64,000 nucleotides of DNA from Streptomyces sp. WZ-12 (GCF_028898845.1 NZ_CP118574.1:2852001-2916000), one strand, 5' to 3'. Shown: positions 35,820 to 47,291, numbered from the stretch's first letter. Made by a program: numbers and translations. Notes: generated by a model from the sequence alone, not told the origin.

Positions 35820-36665
35820 TCAGAAAAGTACGCTCATGAATGCGCCGACCTCCTCGAAGCCGACCCGTCGGTAGGCGGCGCGGGCGGCGGCGTTGTAGTC
35901 GTTGACGTAGAGGCTGACCACGGGGGCGACGTCGCTGAGGGCGTAGCGGAGCACGGCGGCCATGCCCGTCTCGGACAGGCCCTTGCCGCGGTGTGCGGGA
36001 TCGACCCAGACGCCCTGGATCTGGCAGGCGTGCGGGGTGGCGGCGCCGATCTCGGCCTTGAAGACGACCTTGCCGTCCTCGATGCGGGCGAACGAGCGGC
36101 CGGCGCCGACGAGTTCGGCGACCCGGGCCTGGTAGAGCAGTCCGCCGTCGCCGGCGAGCGGCGAGATGCCGACCTCCTCGGTGAACATCGCCACGCAGGC
36201 CGGCATGATCAGGTCGAGCTCGTCCTTGCGGATCCGTCGGACGCGGGGGTCGGGGGCGACCGCGGCGGACGGGCCGCGGGTGACCATCAGCGGCTGGTGG
36301 GCGCGGATCTCACGGGCCGGGCCCCAGTGGGGTTCCAACAGCGACCAGAGTTCGGCGGTGGGACCGGCGGGGCCGACGATGGAGGAGCAGCGGCGGCCCT
36401 GGCGGCGGGCGCGTTCGGCGAAGCCGCGGATGGCCTCGGGGGTGGCGCAGACCGGGACGAGGTTGGCGCCGGCGTAGCAGAGGGACTCCAGTCGGCCGCC
36501 GACGTACCAGCCCCACATCTCCCCACCGAGCCGCCAGGGATCGAGGCCGGCGACCTGGACCCGGGCGGCGACGAAGGCGTTGGCGACCGGTTCACGGTCC
36601 AGGACCGTGAGGGCCTCATCGAGCTCTCCCGGTTCGAGGACCTTGACGGTGGTGGTCGTCAGCAC
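35820..36665 (-). CDS. GNAT acetyltransferase with DUF4081 domain
   Basis: The GTG at 36665 (LTTTTVKVLEPGELDEALTV) gives 281 residues. A longer frame to 36851 runs through low-quality sequence. The N-terminal DUF4081 part contains PVANAFVAARVQVAGLDPWRLGGEMWGW and SLCYAGANLVP. The C-terminal GNAT domain has IQGVWVDPAHRGKGLSETGMAAVL and LYVNDYNAAARAAYRRVGF. Substrate unknown. GAGG precedes the start by about ten bases. Confidence 0.9.
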   Translation of the reverse strand: MLTTTTVKVLEPGELDEALTVLDREPVANAFVAARVQVAGLDPWRLGGEMWGWYVGGRLESLCYAGANLVPVCATPEAIRGFAERARRQGRRCSSIVGPAGPTAELWSLLEPHWGPAREIRAHQPLMVTRGPSAAVAPDPRVRRIRKDELDLIMPACVAMFTEEVGISPLAGDGGLLYQARVAELVGAGRSFARIEDGKVVFKAEIGAATPHACQIQGVWVDPAHRGKGLSETGMAAVLRYALSDVAPVVSLYVNDYNAAARAAYRRVGFEEVGAFMSVLF

Positions 36666-36810
36666 GTGTCGGAAAGCCTCACCGTAGGGGGCCTGGGAGG
36701 CCAGGCGGAGCGGGTCCTGGCACTGTACCTCCACCGGGCCGGACGCACTCGGGCTCCCCGGGACGGACCTGCGAAGACCCCGCGGAGGTGGGGTGGGGAC
36801 GGGTGGCGCG

Positions 36811-37113
36811 GAGCTCGTGGGGACCTGCGCGCGGCTCCTACGGGTCGGCACGCGGCTCGCTCCGGTGGGCGTGCGGCTCGCACCGGAGGGGGTGCCTGGT
36901 ACCGGTGGAGGTATGGCTGGTACCGGTCGGCGCGGGGCTGGTACCGGTCGGCGCGGAGCTCGTGGGAACGGCGACCGGCTCGTGCGGATCGGCGGCCAGC
37001 TTGGGGCTCGTACCCGTCAGCACGGGACTGGTGGGAATCGGCGACCGGCTCGAAGGGGGCGACGACCGGCTCGTGCGCGTTCGTACCCGGCGCGCACGGG
37101 GTCAGTGCACGGC
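36811..37113. repeat. degenerate 21-bp tandem array
   Basis: About a dozen diverged copies of a unit close to GGCTCGTACCGGTCGGCGCG are arranged head to tail. The best pair, GCTGGTACCGGTCGGCGCGG, is adjacent at 36916-36957. Decay increases outward. Unit length is mostly 21, sometimes 19-22 bases. Confidence 0.7.
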
Positions 37114-37228
37114 CCGTGCGCAACAGTGCGCGACTCGTACCGATCGGTGCGCGGGTGTGTGGGCCGGCGGTCGGTGCATCGGTTCGCTGGGCCGCGGATC
37201 GGTGCGCGGGCCCGTGGGGCAGTGCGCC

Positions 37229-37255
37229 GGCCGGAGCGGGAATACCGCTCCGGCC
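37229..37255 (-). terminator. ispG terminator
   Basis: An 11-bp perfect stem (37229-37239 with 37245-37255) has a GAATA loop. A second imperfect hairpin (37271-37300, one mismatch) lies between it and the ispG stop. Confidence 0.8.
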
Positions 37256-37323
37256 GCGCCACGTTGTGGCCCCGCAGGGGGCGTCTGCGTCCCCTACGGG
37301 ATCTGTTCCCCCTGCCCTAAGGG

Positions 37324-38481
<1,158 letters not shown>

Positions 38482-38601
38482 CTGGCGAGCAACCCCAAGG
38501 TGATGGATCAAGGCCCGGATTCGGCGGGCTTCCGGTCATCGAGCCTACGGCACCCATATCGTCGGAGGCACATCGAACCCGTATGCCCCTCGAAAGGGGG
38601 C

Positions 38602-38638
38602 GGCCGGGCACGCCCATACGGTGGCGGCGTGCCCGGCC
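38602..38638 (-). terminator. rseP terminator
   Basis: A 13-bp perfect stem (38602-38614 with 38626-38638) lies 35 bases after the rseP stop. Confidence 0.82.
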
Positions 38639-38672
38639 CTGGTTTTGCGGCCCCTGTTGGCCTCTCTGCGGC

Positions 38673-39974
38673 CTATGTGAGCTTCACCGGGTTCACCACG
38701 TCGGCGACCAGCACCAGCAGGGTGAAGCAGACGAAGATCCCGGCGACGACGTAGGCGACCGGCATCAGCTTGGCGACGTCGAAGGGGCCGGGGTCGGGGC
38801 GCCGGACGACCTTGGCGAAGGCGCGGCGGAGCGACTCCCACAGGGCGCCGGCGATGTGGCCGCCGTCCAGCGGCAGCAGCGGCAGCATGTTGAAGAGGAA
38901 CAGCGAGAGGTTGAAGCCGGCGACCAGCAGGAGCATGGTCGCCACCCGCTGCTCCGGCGGGATGTGCAGCGAGAAGACCTCGCCGCCGACCCGGGCCGCG
39001 CCGACCACGCCCATCGGGGAGTCCTGCTTGCGTTCGGCGCCGTTGAAGGCGGCGTTCCACAGGTCGGGAACCTTGCCGGGGAGGCGGACCAGGGATTCCA
39101 CGCCCTGGCCGACCATGCTGCCCATGCGGTCGACGGACTGCGAGAAGGTCTGCGGGACGATGCCGCTGGCCGGGGTGAAGCCGAGGAAGCCGGCGGTGAC
39201 GAACTCGCCGGGGACGTAGCCGCCGTGGCCGTCGGTCTTGGCGACCTTGTTCTCGATGAGGTCCGCGCGCAGCGTCACCTTGGTGCCGTGCCGCTCGACG
39301 ACCAGGGTCGCCGGGCCGGTGGTCCGGCGGATCTGGTCCTGGAGGGTGTCCCAGTCGGGGATGGCGTGGCCGTTGAACGTGAGGATCTTGTCGCCGGCGC
39401 GGAGGCCGGCCGCCTTGGCCGGGGAGTCCTTGGCGCCGGACGGGCACTTGTCGGTCTGCGCGGAGGCCGCGATGACGCAGTCGGAGACCGAACCGACCTG
39501 GGTGGTCTGGGTGTTGATGCCGAAGCCCATCAGCACGCTCATGAAGATCACCACGGCCAGGACCAGGTTCATGAACGGCCCGGCGAACATCACGATGACG
39601 CGCTTCCAGGGCTTGCGGGTGTAGAACAGCCGGTGCTCGTCGCCGGGTTGGAGTTCCTCGAAGGCCGCCTCGCGGGCGTCCTCGATCATGCCGCGGAACG
39701 GGGAGGTGGACCGGGCCTGCAGCTTCCCGTCGTCGCCGGGCGGGAACATCCCGATCATGCGGATGTAGCCGCCCAGCGGGACCGCCTTGATGCCGTACTC
39801 GGTGTCGCCCTTCTTCCGGGAGAAGATCGTCGGCCCGAAGCCCACCATGTACTGCGGCACGCGGATGCCGAACATCTTGGCCGTGCTGAGGTGGCCGAGC
39901 TCGTGCCAGGCGATGGAGAACAGCAGGCCGGCGACGAAGACGACTATGCCGAGGATGGTCATCCAGGTCGTCAT
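38673..39974 (-). CDS. rseP: site-2 intramembrane metalloprotease RseP
   Basis: The 433-residue membrane protein (ATG 39974, overlapping the dxr stop as ATGA) has the zinc motif AWHELGHLS in the first transmembrane helix. A PDZ domain (about 165-250, [24 protein letters not shown]) and the second site [13 protein letters not shown] follow. It cleaves transmembrane anti-sigma factors or signal-peptide remnants. The coupling to dxr is common in actinobacteria. Confidence 0.95.
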   Translation of the reverse strand: MTTWMTILGIVVFVAGLLFSIAWHELGHLSTAKMFGIRVPQYMVGFGPTIFSRKKGDTEYGIKAVPLGGYIRMIGMFPPGDDGKLQARSTSPFRGMIEDAREAAFEELQPGDEHRLFYTRKPWKRVIVMFAGPFMNLVLAVVIFMSVLMGFGINTQTTQVGSVSDCVIAASAQTDKCPSGAKDSPAKAAGLRAGDKILTFNGHAIPDWDTLQDQIRRTTGPATLVVERHGTKVTLRADLIENKVAKTDGHGGYVPGEFVTAGFLGFTPASGIVPQTFSQSVDRMGSMVGQGVESLVRLPGKVPDLWNAAFNGAERKQDSPMGVVGAARVGGEVFSLHIPPEQRVATMLLLVAGFNLSLFLFNMLPLLPLDGGHIAGALWESLRRAFAKVVRRPDPGPFDVAKLMPVAYVVAGIFVCFTLLVLVADVVNPVKLT

Positions 39975-41263
39975 GCGCGAGCCTCCGAGGGGGTGCGTGC
40001 CGCCGCGGCGGCCAGTTCGCGGGCGCGGGCGCGCGCCCATTTCTCGGCCTGCAGGACGTCCGCAACGGTCAGGGAGGTTCCGTCGCCGTCCTGGGTCTGC
40101 TTCGTCACCACTCCGGATGCCAGCCCTTCGTCGACCACTGCCGCGACGGTATCCACAATCCCTGTGAACGGCAGCCCGCCGGTGAGGAACGCCTCAACGC
40201 ACTCCTCGTTGGCGGCGTTGAAGACGGCGGGGGCGGTGCCGCCCAGTTCGCCGACCCGGCAGGCCAGCGGGACGGACGGGAAGGCCTCCGCGTCGAGCGG
40301 GAAGAACTCCCAGTTCTGTGCGGTCGTCCAGTCGATGCCGGGGGCGGCGTCGGCGACCCGCTCGGGCCATCCGATGCCGAGCGCGATCGGCATCCGCATG
40401 TCGGGCGGGCTGGCCTGGGCGAGGGTGGAGCCGTCGGTGAACTCCACCATCGAGTGGACGTAGGACTGCGGGTGGACGACGACCTCGATGCGGTCGAAGG
40501 GGACGTCGAAGAGCAGGTGCGCCTCGATGACCTCCAGACCCTTGTTGACCAGGGTCGCGGAGTTGATGGTGACGACCGGGCCCATGGACCAGGTGGGGTG
40601 GGCCAGGGCCTGTTCGGGGGTGACGCCGGCCAGTTCGCGGCGGGTGCGGCCGCGGAACGGGCCGCCGGAGGCGGTGACCACCAGCTTGCGGACCTCGGCG
40701 CGGGTGCCGCCGGCCAGGGCCTGGAAGAGCGCGGAGTGCTCGGAGTCGACGGGGATGATCTGGCCGGGCCGGGCGACGGCCTTGACCAGGGGGCCGCCGA
40801 CGATCAGCGATTCCTTGTTGGCGAGGGCCAGCACCCGGCCGGCCTTGAGGGCGGCGAGGGTGGGGGCGAGGCCGATGGAGCCGGTGATGCCGTTGAGGAC
40901 GGTGTGGCAGTCGGAGGCGGCGAGTTCGGTGGCGGCGTCGGGGCCGGCCAGGATCTCCGGCAGCGGCTCGCCGGCGCCGTAGCGGGCGGCCAGGGCCTCG
41001 CGCAGTGCCGGGACCGTCTCCTCGCGCGAGACCGCGACGGTGCCGACCCGCAGCCGGTGGGCCTGCTCGGCGAGCAGGTCGACCCGGCCGCCGGCCGCGG
41101 CGAGCGCGGTGACCTTGAACCGGCCGGGGTTGCGCAACACGATGTCGATGGCCTGGGTGCCGATCGAACCGGTCGAGCCGAGGATCACGATCTCCCGCGG
41201 GCCTCCGGAGTCGCCGGCGGCCGGCTCGAAGCGCAGGTGCGGGTGGGCGAGGGTGTCCGTCAT
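39971..41263 (-). CDS. dxr: 1-deoxy-D-xylulose-5-phosphate reductoisomerase
   Basis: The enzyme catalyses the first committed MEP-pathway step, NADPH-dependent. The NADPH motif [36 protein letters not shown] and TASGGPFR are all present, and the end is Ala/Arg-rich. Start chosen at MTDTLAH (41263, 430 residues) by family pattern. An ATG nine bases earlier is equally possible because no clear ribosome site separates them. Confidence 0.96.
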   Translation of the reverse strand: MTDTLAHPHLRFEPAAGDSGGPREIVILGSTGSIGTQAIDIVLRNPGRFKVTALAAAGGRVDLLAEQAHRLRVGTVAVSREETVPALREALAARYGAGEPLPEILAGPDAATELAASDCHTVLNGITGSIGLAPTLAALKAGRVLALANKESLIVGGPLVKAVARPGQIIPVDSEHSALFQALAGGTRAEVRKLVVTASGGPFRGRTRRELAGVTPEQALAHPTWSMGPVVTINSATLVNKGLEVIEAHLLFDVPFDRIEVVVHPQSYVHSMVEFTDGSTLAQASPPDMRMPIALGIGWPERVADAAPGIDWTTAQNWEFFPLDAEAFPSVPLACRVGELGGTAPAVFNAANEECVEAFLTGGLPFTGIVDTVAAVVDEGLASGVVTKQTQDGDGTSLTVADVLQAEKWARARARELAAAAARTPSEARA

Positions 41264-41362
41264 GTGGTCCATTGTGGCCGGTCGGCGCGGCACCCCGGCC
41301 ACCGAGGGCGTCCGCACCCCGTACGGGCGACGCGCGGGCCGCCCGTACGAGGTCGGTGCGCT

Positions 41363-43282
41363 TTACCGGAACGGGCGACGGGCGTTGTCCTTGGTGCTGC
41401 GGCCGGGGGTGGCGTCGGCGATCCAGGCGCCGTCGCCGCTGGGGTCGATGACGCCCTCTTCCAGCCAGGTGTAGCTGCCGTCGAGGACGCCGGAGACGAC
41501 CTTGCGGTCCAGTTCGTCGGTGTTGGTCCAGAGGCGGTGGAACAGTTCCTCGACGCGGATCCGGGCCTGGCGGCAGAAGGCGTCGGCCAGTTGGTGGGCC
41601 TCGCGGCCGTGGTCGCCGGTGATCCGCAGGTGCTCGGCCCGTACGCAGGCGGCGCTCATCGCGAAGAGTTCGGCGCCGATGTCGACGACCCGGCCGAGGA
41701 AGCCCTGCTTGGTCTCCATCTTCCCCTGCCAGCGGGACATCGCGTAGAAGGTGGACCGGGCCAGCTTGCGGGAGGTCCGCTCGACGTACCGCAGATGGCC
41801 GGCCAGTTCGCCGAACTCCTGGTAGGTGCGCGGGAGTTGACCGGGCCCGGCGACCAGTTTGGGCAGCCAGCGGGCGTAGAAGCCGCCGGCCTTGGCGGCC
41901 GCCTTGCCCTTGTCGCTCAGGGACTTGTCGGGGTCGATGAGGTCGCCCGCCACAGAGAGGTGGGCGTCGACGGCCTCCCGGGCGATCAGCAGGTGCATGA
42001 TCTCGGTGGAACCCTCGAAGATCCGGTTGATGCGCATGTCGCGCAGCATCTGCTCGGCGGGGACGGCGCGTTCGCCACGGGCGGCGAGCGAGTCGGCGGT
42101 CTCGAAGCCGCGGCCGCCGCGGATCTGGACGAGTTCGTCGGCCATCCGCCAGCCCATCTCGGAGCCGTAGAGCTTGGCGAGGGCGGCCTCGATGCGGATG
42201 TCGTTGCGGTTCTCGTCGGCCATCTGGGAGGCGAGGTCGACGACCGCCTCCAGGGCGAAGGTGGTGGCGGCGATGAAGGAGATCTTGGCGCCGACCGCCT
42301 CGTGCTTGGCGATCGGGCGGCCCCACTGCTCGCGGGCGCCGGACCACTCGCGGGCGATCTTCAGGCACCACTTGCCGGTGCCGGCGCACATCGCGGGCAG
42401 CGAGAGCCGGCCGGTGTTGAGCGTGGTCAGGGCGATCTTCAGGCCGGCGCCCTCGGGGCCGATGCGGTTGGCGGCCGGGACCCGTACCTGGTGGAAGCGG
42501 GTGACGCCGTTCTCCAGGCCGCGCAGGCCCATGAAGGCGTTGCGGTTCTCGACGGTGATACCGGGCGAGTCGGCCTCGACGACGAAGGCGGTGATGCCGC
42601 CCTTGTGGCCCTCGGAGGCGGGGACTCTGGCCATCACCACCAGCAGGTCGGCGACCACGCCGTTGGTGGTCCACAGCTTCACGCCGTCGAGGACGTAGTC
42701 CTCGCCGTCGGGCACCGCGGTGGTGGCCAGGCGGGCCGGGTCGGAGCCCACGTCGGGCTCGGTGAGCAGGAAGGCCGAGATGTCCGTGCGGGCCAGCCGC
42801 GGCAGGAACGTCTCCTTCTGCTCCTGGGTGCCGAAGAGCTTCAGCGGCTGCGGTACGCCGATCGACTGATGGGCGGAGAGCAGCGCGCCGATCGCCGGGC
42901 TGGCCGAGCCGACCAGGGCGAGCGCGCGGTTGTAGTAGACCTGGGTGAGGCCGAGGCCGCCGTACTTCGGGTCGATCTTCATGCCCAGGGCGCCCAGTTC
43001 CTTCAGGCCGCGGACGGTCTCGTCCGGGATGCGGCCCTCGCGTTCGACCCGGGCGCCGTCGATCCGGGTCTCGCAGAACTCCCGCAGCGTGGCGAGGAAC
43101 TTCTCGCCGCGTCGGACGTCGTCCACCGCGGGGGTGGGGTGCGGATGGATGAGGTCGAGCCGGAAGCGCCCCAGGAACAGTTCCTTGGCGAAGCTGGGCT
43201 TGCGCCAGTCCTGCTCGCGGGCCGCCTCGGCGACCCGGCGGGCTTCGCGCTCGGAAACGTTGCGGATGGACGGAGCGGTCAT
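41363..43282 (-). CDS. large acyl-CoA dehydrogenase (VLCAD-like)
   Basis: The 639-residue flavoenzyme is longer than classical 380-residue acyl-CoA dehydrogenases and has an extra C-terminal helical domain, as in very-long-chain enzymes. Conserved blocks are FLLTEPDVGSDPARL, KLWTTNG, the RIFEGSTEIMHLLIAR catalytic region and QIRGGRGFE. ATG 43282 has GAGGTGAG upstream; earlier in-frame starts lie in non-coding-like sequence. A 15-bp palindrome 64 bases upstream is a plausible repressor site. Confidence 0.93.
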   Translation of the reverse strand: MTAPSIRNVSEREARRVAEAAREQDWRKPSFAKELFLGRFRLDLIHPHPTPAVDDVRRGEKFLATLREFCETRIDGARVEREGRIPDETVRGLKELGALGMKIDPKYGGLGLTQVYYNRALALVGSASPAIGALLSAHQSIGVPQPLKLFGTQEQKETFLPRLARTDISAFLLTEPDVGSDPARLATTAVPDGEDYVLDGVKLWTTNGVVADLLVVMARVPASEGHKGGITAFVVEADSPGITVENRNAFMGLRGLENGVTRFHQVRVPAANRIGPEGAGLKIALTTLNTGRLSLPAMCAGTGKWCLKIAREWSGAREQWGRPIAKHEAVGAKISFIAATTFALEAVVDLASQMADENRNDIRIEAALAKLYGSEMGWRMADELVQIRGGRGFETADSLAARGERAVPAEQMLRDMRINRIFEGSTEIMHLLIAREAVDAHLSVAGDLIDPDKSLSDKGKAAAKAGGFYARWLPKLVAGPGQLPRTYQEFGELAGHLRYVERTSRKLARSTFYAMSRWQGKMETKQGFLGRVVDIGAELFAMSAACVRAEHLRITGDHGREAHQLADAFCRQARIRVEELFHRLWTNTDELDRKVVSGVLDGSYTWLEEGVIDPSGDGAWIADATPGRSTKDNARRPFR

Positions 43283-43345
43283 CAGGTGCTCACCTCGCCG
43301 CGGATCGGGAGTCTGCCGGCGGGCCGGTCGGCCGCCGGGCAGTGC

Positions 43346-43360
43346 TACTTGTGACAAGTA
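43346..43360. promoter_or_regulatory. palindromic operator upstream of acyl-CoA dehydrogenase
   Basis: TACTTGT-G-ACAAGTA is a perfect 7-bp inverted repeat around one base, 64 bases before the start codon. It is AT-rich against the local background, of the type bound by TetR-family fatty-acid repressors. The regulator is not in the window. Confidence 0.6.
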
Positions 43361-43615
43361 CCCGATCCGCGCGGGTTGCACCAGCGGAGCGGAGCCCGGG
43401 AGCGGGGCGCCGCCGTGGCCGGAAACGACCGGTCGCGGGGGTGTCGTACCGGCCTCGGGAGGGTGGCGCGTACCGCGCTGGTGGTACGCGCGCGGCGGTG
43501 CCACCCCCAACGGCAGGGCCCCGCATCCGCCTCGGTCAGGAGGAACCGGGGCGGAGCGGGGCCGTAGCGTCCAAGAGGTCCGGCCCGGCGTGGGGGAAGC
43601 GCCGGGTGGCGGGGG

Positions 43616-43655
43616 CGCGGCGCGCTCCGGAAACAGGGGGCCGGAGCGCGCCGCG
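43616..43655. terminator. 15-bp-stem hairpin downstream of gabD
   Basis: A perfect stem (43616-43630 with 43641-43655) with a 10-base loop is a second stop after the proximal hairpin. Confidence 0.65.
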
Positions 43656-43759
43656 TGGGAGGGGCCGGCGCTGGGGGGGTGCGCCGGCCTCGACCTGGCG
43701 GGCGGTACGGCCCCTGGGACGGCCGTCGCTGTCCACCGGGCCAGGCCGGTCCGAGGGTG

Positions 43760-43782
43760 GCGGGCCGGTGCGCCCGGCCCGC
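43760..43782 (-). terminator. gabD terminator
   Basis: A 9-bp perfect stem (43760-43768 with 43774-43782) lies 24 bases after the gabD stop. Confidence 0.7.
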
Positions 43783-43805
43783 TCGTTCTCGGGATCGCCC
43801 GGGGC

Positions 43806-45263
43806 CTACAGGTCCAGTCCGGTGAGGACCAGGACCCGCTCGTAGGTGTAGTCGTCCATGGCGTAGCGGACGCCCTCGCGGCCGACGCCGGACTGCTTGA
43901 CGCCGCCGTAGGGCATCTGGTCGGCGCGGTAGGACGGCACGTCGCCGACGATCACGCCGCCGACCTCCAGGGCCCGGTGGGCGCGGAAGGCGGTCTGGGC
44001 GTCGTGGGTGAACACGCCTGCCTGGAGGCCGAACTTGGAGTCGTTGACGGCTGCGAACGCCGCGTCGACGCCGTCGACCTTCTGGAGGGTGAGGACCGGG
44101 CCGAAGACCTCCTCAGTGGCGAGGGTCGCGCCGGCCGGCACGTCCTCCAGCACGGTCGGCGCGTAGGCGGCGCCGTCGCGCTTGCCGCCGGTCAGCAGCT
44201 TGGCGCCGCGCTCGACGGCGTCGTCGACCCAGGACTCCACGCGCTTGGCGGCGTCCTCGCTGACCAGCGGGCCGACCTCGGTGGCGTCGTCGGACGGGTC
44301 GCCGGTGACCTGGGCCTCGACGGCCGCGACGATCTTGGGGACCAGCCGGTCGTAGACCGAGGCGTCGGCGATGACCCGCTGGACCGAGATGCAGGACTGG
44401 CCGCCCTGGTAGTTGGCGAAGGTGGCGATGCGCTGGGCCGCCCAGTCCAGGTCCTGCTCGCCGGACCAGTCGGGCAGGACGACGGCCGCGCCGTTGCCGC
44501 CGAGCTCCAGGGTGCAGTGCTTGCGGGGCACCGAGTCGAGGATGGCGTAGCCGACCTTGTCGGAGCCGGTGAAGGAGATGACCGGCAGCCGCTCGTCCTG
44601 GACGAGGGCCGTCATGCGGTCGTTGGGGACCGGGAGGATCGACCAGGAGCCGGCGGGCAGGTCGGTGCCGGCCAGCAACTCGCCGAGGATCAGGCCGGAG
44701 AGCGGGGTGGCCGGGGCCGGCTTGAGGAGGATCGGGACGCCGGCGGCGATGGCCGGGGCGATCTTGTGGGCGCAGAGGTTCAGCGGGAAGTTGAACGGCG
44801 CGATGCCCAGGACGGTGCCGCGGGGGAAGCGGCGGGTCAGCGCGAGCCGGCCGGCGCCGCCGGCGTCGGTGTCCAGGCGCTGGGCCTCGCCGCCGTTGAA
44901 GCGGCGGGCCTCCTCGGCCGCGAAGCGGAACACCGAGACGGCCCGGCCGACCTCGCCGCGGGCCCACTTCATGGGCTTGCCGTTCTCCGCGGAGATCAGC
45001 CGGGCGATCTCCTCGGTGCGCTCCACCAGCCCGCGCACCACGTGGTCGAGGGCGGCGGCCCGCACGTGGGCGGGGGTCGCGGCGAGCTCGTCCTGGACCG
45101 CGACGGAGGCGGCGATGGCCTCCTCGACCTGGGCCTCGGTGGGGACGCTCACGGTGCCGACGAGACGGCCGTCCCAGGGGGAGGTGACGTCGAAGGTGGC
45201 CTCGCCGGTGGCCTCGCGGCCGGCGAGCCAGAAGGCGGTGGGGGCTGTAGCAGTGTTCGGCAC
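43806..45263 (-). CDS. gabD: succinate-semialdehyde dehydrogenase-type aldehyde dehydrogenase
   Basis: The 485-residue NAD(P)-dependent aldehyde dehydrogenase has the catalytic Glu motif LELGGNGA and the Cys motif GGQSCISVQRV. It also has FNFPLNLCAHKIAPAIAAG for nucleotide binding and a C-terminal GVKQSGVGREG. Succinate-semialdehyde oxidation is inferred from the nearby gabT and polyamine genes. The motif GQSC is shared by several ALDH subfamilies, so the substrate is not certain. Confidence 0.85.
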   Translation of the reverse strand: MPNTATAPTAFWLAGREATGEATFDVTSPWDGRLVGTVSVPTEAQVEEAIAASVAVQDELAATPAHVRAAALDHVVRGLVERTEEIARLISAENGKPMKWARGEVGRAVSVFRFAAEEARRFNGGEAQRLDTDAGGAGRLALTRRFPRGTVLGIAPFNFPLNLCAHKIAPAIAAGVPILLKPAPATPLSGLILGELLAGTDLPAGSWSILPVPNDRMTALVQDERLPVISFTGSDKVGYAILDSVPRKHCTLELGGNGAAVVLPDWSGEQDLDWAAQRIATFANYQGGQSCISVQRVIADASVYDRLVPKIVAAVEAQVTGDPSDDATEVGPLVSEDAAKRVESWVDDAVERGAKLLTGGKRDGAAYAPTVLEDVPAGATLATEEVFGPVLTLQKVDGVDAAFAAVNDSKFGLQAGVFTHDAQTAFRAHRALEVGGVIVGDVPSYRADQMPYGGVKQSGVGREGVRYAMDDYTYERVLVLTGLDL

Positions 45264-45504
45264 AGTGGATCCCGGCCCTTCGTGGTGGTGGGTGGTGCGC
45301 GCGCAGCTCGGGGAGCGGCTTGGCGTCGGACTCTGCTGCCCACCGTAGGGGTGCGGGGGCCCGCTGACGCTTGTCCGAAGCGGCGTAATCCGTCGGGGCG
45401 CCTCTCCGTGGTGGAGTCCGGGGGGTGTTGACGGCGCGCCGGGTCGGTGCCGGCCGCCTCGGGGCGGGCGCGTCCCGGTACGCGCAGGGGTCCGTGGCCC
45501 CCCG

Positions 45505-47193
45505 CTACTCCCCCGGTTGTGCCGAGGTCGCCTTCAGGGCCAGCCACAGCTCCATGCGGACGTCCGGGTCGTCCAGCGAGCGGCCCAGGATCTCCTCCAC
45601 CCGGCGCATCCGGTAGCGCAGGGTGTGGCGGTGGACGCCCAGGTCGGCGGCGGCCGCATCCCACTGGCCGTGCCGGGCCAGCCAGGCGCGCAGGGACGCC
45701 ACCAGGTCGCCGCGCCCGGTCGCGTCGTGCTCGCGCAGCGCCCGCAACAGCCCGTCGGCGAAGGCCCGTACGGCGTCGTCGGCGAGCAGCGGGAGCACCG
45801 AGCCGGCCGCCACGTCCTCGTGCTCGACCAGGGTGCGGCCGCGGCGGCGGGCGACGGAGAGGGCCTGTTCGGCCTGCCGGTAGGCGTGGGCGGCGGCCAT
45901 CGGGCCGGTGGGCGCGGAGAGGCCGACGGCCAGTGACTCGGCCTGTGGTTCCCGGCCGGTGCCGGGGCGGGCGGACCGGCCGCGCGGCCGCGGCTGCGCG
46001 CCGAGCCGGGCCTCGGTCGCCGCGGCGAACGCGGTGCAGGCGTCCGCGGCCGCGCCGCCGTCGGCGACCAGCACGATCAGCCGGCCGCCGTCCGGCACGG
46101 CGAGCAGCGACTCGCCGGTGCGGGCGGCGGCGGCCTCCATGGCGTCGGCGAGCGCCTCCAGGACGGACGTGGCGGCGGCACCCGGGGGGCCGCCCCCTGG
46201 TGCGAACGGGGTGGCGGGCTTGGTGGCGGTCGGCTGGTCGTCGGCGGGCACCGGCTCGGCCACCAGCACCCGGAACGGGGCGTCAAGCAGCCCCCCGTAG
46301 AGCCGGCCGGAGACCGTCCGGGCATGGTCCGGCTCGCCGGCCAGCAGCATCTTCAACACCGCGGCGCCGAGCCGCTGTTCGGCGTCCTGGAGCGCCCGGG
46401 ACCGCTCGGTGGTCAGGGTCAGCAGCGCGACGGCCGAGTGCACCGCGTACCGCTCGGCGGTACCGAGCGGGGCGCCGGTCCCCACCGCGAGCACGCCGCG
46501 CGAGCGCCGCCCGGTGCCCAGCGACTGCAGCTCCACCCGGTCGTCGCCCTCGGCGTCGCTGACCACGGCGCTGGCCGGCGCGGGCCGCTCCCGGAGCCGG
46601 GCCACGTCGTCGGCGAGCCGGGCCGCGCGCCGGGCGGCCCACTCGGGGGCGGCCGCCACCACGGCGCCGGACGCGTCGTAGAGCGCCGCCCAGCCGTTGA
46701 GGTGCGCGGCGAGCCGGCCCAGCAGCTCGGCCGGGCCCTCGGCGCCGAGCGCGGCCCGGGTCAGTTCGCGCTGCGCCTCGAAGCCGGCGGTCACCGCGCG
46801 GTACTGGTCGGCCGCGACGGCCGCCGAGACCGCCTTGCTGATCGCGATGAACGGCGTCCGGCGGGGCACCCCGAGCAGCGGCAGGTGGTGCCGGCGCGCC
46901 GCCTCGACCAACGCCTCCGGCGCCGCCTCGTAGTTCACCCCGACCGCGAACCCCAGCCCGACGACGCCGGCCCCGGCGACCCGCCGCACATAGCGGTCGG
47001 CGGTCTCCGGATCGGCCGCGTCCAGCTTCAGCGCGGTGATCAGCAACAGTTCGCCGCCCTCCATGTAGGGCACCGGGTCGATCAGCTCGCTGGCGTGCGC
47101 CCAGCGCACGGGGATGTCCAGCCGGTCCTCGCCCGCGAGCACGTCCAGCTTGAGCGCGGTGTGGTTGACCAGGGAGGCGAGGGTGTGCGGCAT
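45505..47193 (-). CDS. PucR family transcriptional regulator
   Basis: From MPHTLASLVNHTALKL (ATG 47193, with GAAGG upstream) the protein has 562 residues. The N-terminal PucR domain (about 10-125) contains VRWAHASELIDPVPYMEGGELLL. A GAF/GGDEF-like middle region follows. The C-terminal helix-turn-helix (HTH_30) has WDAAAADLGVHRHTLRYRMRRVEEILGR. PucR proteins are activators or repressors of purine or amine catabolism. The genes next door suggest control of gabD/gabT. Confidence 0.92.
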   Translation of the reverse strand: MPHTLASLVNHTALKLDVLAGEDRLDIPVRWAHASELIDPVPYMEGGELLLITALKLDAADPETADRYVRRVAGAGVVGLGFAVGVNYEAAPEALVEAARRHHLPLLGVPRRTPFIAISKAVSAAVAADQYRAVTAGFEAQRELTRAALGAEGPAELLGRLAAHLNGWAALYDASGAVVAAAPEWAARRAARLADDVARLRERPAPASAVVSDAEGDDRVELQSLGTGRRSRGVLAVGTGAPLGTAERYAVHSAVALLTLTTERSRALQDAEQRLGAAVLKMLLAGEPDHARTVSGRLYGGLLDAPFRVLVAEPVPADDQPTATKPATPFAPGGGPPGAAATSVLEALADAMEAAAARTGESLLAVPDGGRLIVLVADGGAAADACTAFAAATEARLGAQPRPRGRSARPGTGREPQAESLAVGLSAPTGPMAAAHAYRQAEQALSVARRRGRTLVEHEDVAAGSVLPLLADDAVRAFADGLLRALREHDATGRGDLVASLRAWLARHGQWDAAAADLGVHRHTLRYRMRRVEEILGRSLDDPDVRMELWLALKATSAQPGE

Positions 47194-47291
47194 GGGACCT
47201 TCGGGGGCTCCGGCGGACGGCACGACCCCGACCGGCGGCCGGGTCCTCCGGCCGGCCTCCTGCCGACCTCCGCCGATCGTCCGCGCCGCCC

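Larger units (their letters stand above)
36666..37323. other. 658-base intergenic region downstream of ispG
   Basis: No supported gene is seen. Long open frames in several phases arise because the repeat unit is 21 bases. It holds the degenerate tandem array and, at its right end, the ispG terminators. Confidence 0.7.
43283..43805. other. 523-base intergenic region
   Basis: No supported gene. It contains the acyl-CoA dehydrogenase operator and two perfect hairpins downstream of gabD. Confidence 0.65.

Noticed and set aside
40454..43354. 966-codon plus-strand frame opposite dxr and the acyl-CoA dehydrogenase
   Set aside because: Antisense shadow; both genes on the minus strand carry full sets of family motifs.
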